Shown: positions 5,886 through 7,666 of the stretch, in pieces | Layout: every line of letters starts with the position of its first letter | How positions within the stretch are numbered: position 1 is the stretch's first letter | Assembly: GCA_964485695.1 (NCBI GenBank) | Contig: CAZAKZ010000213.1 | Coordinates: forward strand, 1 to 7,666 | Direction of reading: 5' to 3' | From: CAZAKZ01 sp964485695 | Lineage (GTDB): Bacteria; Planctomycetota; JAFGQW01 | DNA: 7,666 nucleotides | The notes under the pieces: model-generated | Seen by the model: the letters and a program-made list of their open reading frames with translations, nothing else | Database searches by the model: none | What the model was told of the DNA's origin: nothing | Position numbers and translations under genes: made by a program

Positions 5886-5968
5886 TCCGCCAGTCACCCG
5901 ACAGCGGGTTGCCGCCTCCGGTCACTGCAGGGGGTGCATCGAGGGGAACCTGAAGGACGGTCACGTAC

Positions 5969-6000
5969 AAAAAAAAAGCCCCCGCATGGGGGGCTTTTTT
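5969..6000. terminator. bidirectional intrinsic terminator between convergent genes
   Basis: A GC stem of 6 bp (GCCCCC 5978-5983 with GGGGGC 5989-5994) with loop GCATG is flanked by nine A (5969-5977) and six T (5995-6000). It therefore works as a Rho-independent terminator on both strands. It lies about 90 bp after the plus-strand stop at 5885 and about 30 bp after the minus-strand stop at 6026. Confidence 0.93.
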
Positions 6001-6025
6001 GAAGACAACGAAAAAGCAGTGTTGA

Positions 6026-7339
6026 TTACATCTTGACGTTGACCACGTTGGTGGCGTCGGGGATGAGGTTGTTGTCCTGAACCCCGGCGATCCAGAGAAC
6101 GTCAAGATTGAGCTTGACACCGAGATCGAACACCACGTCCGCCTCGCCATTGGCGTCCAGGACGCCCACGGTTTTTCCAAAAGCACCGGGAAGAACGTTG
6201 AAGATGGCCAGTGCGGTAGTCCAGTCAGTGGCGATGGCGATCTCGGAGCCGCCGACCGTGGTGGGTCCGGCGTATCCCGCCAGGGTGGGAGCAAGGATGA
6301 AGGTCTTGCCGGCATAGGCCTTTCCTAAATTGAGGTGGAAGGTACGGCCGGTCTTGCCGTCGGTGTAGCTGTAGAGCTGGGTCTCCTGGTTCTCCCGCGC
6401 CGTGTGATAGGACCCTGTGAGGAGAGCCGGAGTTATCTTGATGGCCGTGGCAGGGGCCGGGTTCTTGGTCAGGTCGACCGAATAGCAGATGCCGTTGAGA
6501 ACGATGTAGGCGATCTTGCCCTTCATCTCCCACGGCTCGTTCCAGACGGCGGCGTACCCGGTACCGGTGATCCCGGTCACGGGAATGGTCGTCGTGGTCC
6601 CGGCCTTGAGATCGACCACCTCGAAGCCCAGGAAAGTGGGCGTGGTCGAGGTGTAGCACCAGCAGTAGAGCTTGGCGTCTTCGTGGATGAGCGCATCATA
6701 GAAGCAGGGATTCTTCAGGGTCGCGATTTTCCTGGGCACGTACTTGGTGGGTCCGCCCTGGATCGTATGGCCTGTGATGTTCAGGTCGGAAGTCGCAAAA
6801 CCGACCCCGAGGAACTCACCGGCGACGTGGGGATTGGTGTAGGAGTCGGACATCGGGACGACCTGTGCGGCCGTCGGGCTCTCGAACCAGCCGTCGATGG
6901 CAAAGGTCTTGGCATTGACATCCACCAGGAAGGTGTTCCGGCCTGCGAGTGTGGTAATGGTGGTCGGGATCGGATTCCCGTCGATGCACCAGATACCGGG
7001 GCCGCCCACGGCCTCACAGTTGAAGACCGGCTGGTAGGGCGCGCCCATGATCCTGTTGGTGGTATCGTTTACAAGCACCGACCAGGTGGTCGTGGTGAGA
7101 TCCAGGACGCCGATGCCGTTCGTGGTCCAGTAGCTCGTGTAGAGCTTCCCGTCGGGGCCGAAGGTATGGCCGCGGGAAGATTGCGCGGGACTGAGCGGAA
7201 TCCTCTTGCTCGTGCCCGCAATGGGGTCGATCACGTAGACGTCCGGGTACTCACCCACCAGAGCGGTCTGAGCCTGGGCCAGGGTAGGCATGAGAATCAG
7301 GCAGGCCAGCAGAAAGCCCCAAAGTACTCTCCTGTTCAT
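6026..7339 (-). CDS. secreted cysteine-containing beta-propeller protein with C-terminal beta-sandwich module (437 aa)
   Basis: The ATG (7337-7339) has AAGGAGA 7 nt upstream (7347-7353) and starts a signal peptide of 23 residues, likely cut at A-Q-A before Gln24. Residues 28-330 show propeller-like strand repeats: D-V-Y-V-I-D-P-I-A-G-T-S (33-44), G-P-D-G-K-L-Y-T-S (61-69), N-G-I-G-V-L-D-L (74-81), F-E-V-V-D-L-K-A-G (239-247). The mature protein has six cysteines (107, 118, 212, 226, 228, 285), including C-W-C, which suggests structural disulfides outside the cytoplasm. Residues 333-437 form a beta-sandwich module resembling the one ending the convergent protein: L-N-L-G-K-A-Y-A-G-K-T (336-346), L-D-A-N-G-E-A (394-400), V-L-W-I-A-G-V-Q-D (414-422). 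It converges on that gene and shares its terminator. Function unknown; probably an extracellular binding or surface protein. I see no convincing promoter upstream. Confidence 0.87.
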   Translation of the reverse strand: MNRRVLWGFLLACLILMPTLAQAQTALVGEYPDVYVIDPIAGTSKRIPLSPAQSSRGHTFGPDGKLYTSYWTTNGIGVLDLTTTTWSVLVNDTTNRIMGAPYQPVFNCEAVGGPGIWCIDGNPIPTTITTLAGRNTFLVDVNAKTFAIDGWFESPTAAQVVPMSDSYTNPHVAGEFLGVGFATSDLNITGHTIQGGPTKYVPRKIATLKNPCFYDALIHEDAKLYCWCYTSTTPTFLGFEVVDLKAGTTTTIPVTGITGTGYAAVWNEPWEMKGKIAYIVLNGICYSVDLTKNPAPATAIKITPALLTGSYHTARENQETQLYSYTDGKTGRTFHLNLGKAYAGKTFILAPTLAGYAGPTTVGGSEIAIATDWTTALAIFNVLPGAFGKTVGVLDANGEADVVFDLGVKLNLDVLWIAGVQDNNLIPDATNVVNVKM

Positions 7340-7391
7340 TTGCTTCTCTCCTTTGCAAAGATGAAAAAAACCGAAAGATCTGCCAGATAAA

Positions 7392-7410
7392 CCAATGAAC
7401 CGTCCATTGG
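7392..7410. repeat. inverted repeat in the leader of the minus-strand propeller gene
   Basis: CCAATG (7392-7397) and CATTGG (7405-7410) form a perfect 6-bp inverted repeat around a 7-nt spacer. It lies 53 bp upstream of the ATG at 7339. On the minus strand it is followed by TTTATCT. It could be an operator, a leader hairpin, or a weak terminator of the gene entering from the right. Confidence 0.35.
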
Positions 7411-7452
7411 GAAACTCAGCTATGGTAGGAAAAGACCGAGGAATTCTACCTC

Positions 7453-7666
7453 TTATCTACGTCGCTTTTCCCCTTTAGGGTGTCCGTACACAATGTTCAA
7501 GAGTGTATTTAACTTCAGATTGTGGTCATTGTAAATAGTCAGGAGAAGATTTCCCTGAGGCCATCGAGGTTCCCGGAATGGCGACGATTCGATCTCAATC
7601 AGAGAAAACGCAGCTCGGGGGTATCCATTTAACCGGACCCGTCCAGGCCCGTAGTCCTCCAGGGGC
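7453..7666 (-). CDS. 3' end of a minus-strand gene running off the window
   Basis: One minus-strand frame stays open from the window edge (first full codon 7663-7665) to TAA at 7453-7455, which is 70 codons. All five other frames are closed by stops. The product reads like a genuine C-terminus: F-S-L-I-E-I-E-S-S-P-F, then N-L-L-L-T-I-Y-N-D-H, and it ends in a basic tail K-G-E-K-R-R-R. I recognise no family. The region is visibly less GC-rich than the rest of the window. The 7340-7452 gap to the propeller gene holds only the inverted repeat and an A/T-rich leader. Because the start is outside the window, the call rests on the open frame and its composition. Confidence 0.45.
   Translation of the reverse strand, partial: PLEDYGPGRVRLNGYPRAAFSLIEIESSPFREPRWPQGNLLLTIYNDHNLKLNTLLNIVYGHPKGEKRRR

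Noticed and set aside
4500..5897. 465-codon open frame on the minus strand opposite the first propeller gene
   Set aside because: It overlaps tRNA-Leu and the well-supported plus-strand gene, has no ribosome site or recognisable domain, and its Gln/Arg/Gly-rich composition is typical of antisense frames in GC-rich DNA.
6335..7390. 351-codon open frame on the plus strand opposite the second propeller gene
   Set aside because: It is a shadow of the minus-strand gene, which has a signal peptide, a strong ribosome site and a terminator. The shadow product is Gly/Arg/Val-rich with no fold signature.
7438..7452. GAGG...CCTC hairpin as a terminator of the right-edge gene
   Set aside because: The stem is only 4 bp with a 7-nt loop and a poor T tract.

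Overview
This window is GC-rich bacterial chromosome. It uses GTG and TTG starts freely, and almost every protein gene encodes an exported product: four predicted lipoproteins and three proteins with Sec-type signal peptides. I cannot fix the taxon. The pairing of a secreted beta-propeller with a C-terminal beta-sandwich module, in the two convergent genes on the right, recalls Planctomycetota and similar environmental lineages, but this is a weak inference.

Left to right: a tRNA-Cys(GCA) gene on the minus strand has its own sigma70-like promoter. A rightward cluster then starts from a perfect TATAAT box. It holds two diverged paralogous lipoproteins (239-895 and 873-1505, overlapping), a third small lipoprotein whose GTG start overlaps the previous stop (1502-1984), and a TPR-repeat lipoprotein (2060-3601). 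The cluster ends with a gene that conventional gene finding would split, at 3642-4286.

That last gene is the main discovery. A well-spaced ribosome binding site and a signal peptide (codons 1-23) lead into a single reading frame interrupted by one TGA at codon 50 (3789-3791). The frame continues as a MerP/heavy-metal-associated (HMA)-like domain and a C-terminal beta-rich domain. The TGA falls exactly where HMA domains carry the second Cys of CxxC. It is followed at 27 nt by a hairpin with a GGUC apical loop, which fits the bacterial SECIS rule and matches the loop I recall for E. coli fdhF. I therefore read it as a candidate selenoprotein, with Thr in place of the first Cys (T-V-W-U). A recent nonsense mutation remains the main alternative.

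To the right, a tRNA-Leu(UAA) gene (4511-4596) is followed by a secreted beta-propeller protein (4638-5885). A second secreted beta-propeller protein (6026-7339, minus strand) converges on it, and the two share a strong bidirectional terminator at 5969-6000. Their C-terminal roughly 105-110 residues look homologous. The last 200 bases carry the probable 3' end of another minus-strand gene running off the window.

Functionally, the left cluster looks like a cell-envelope operon of unknown purpose, with the candidate selenoprotein as a periplasmic thiol/selenol metal-binding or redox partner. This role is inferred from domain type and export signals only.
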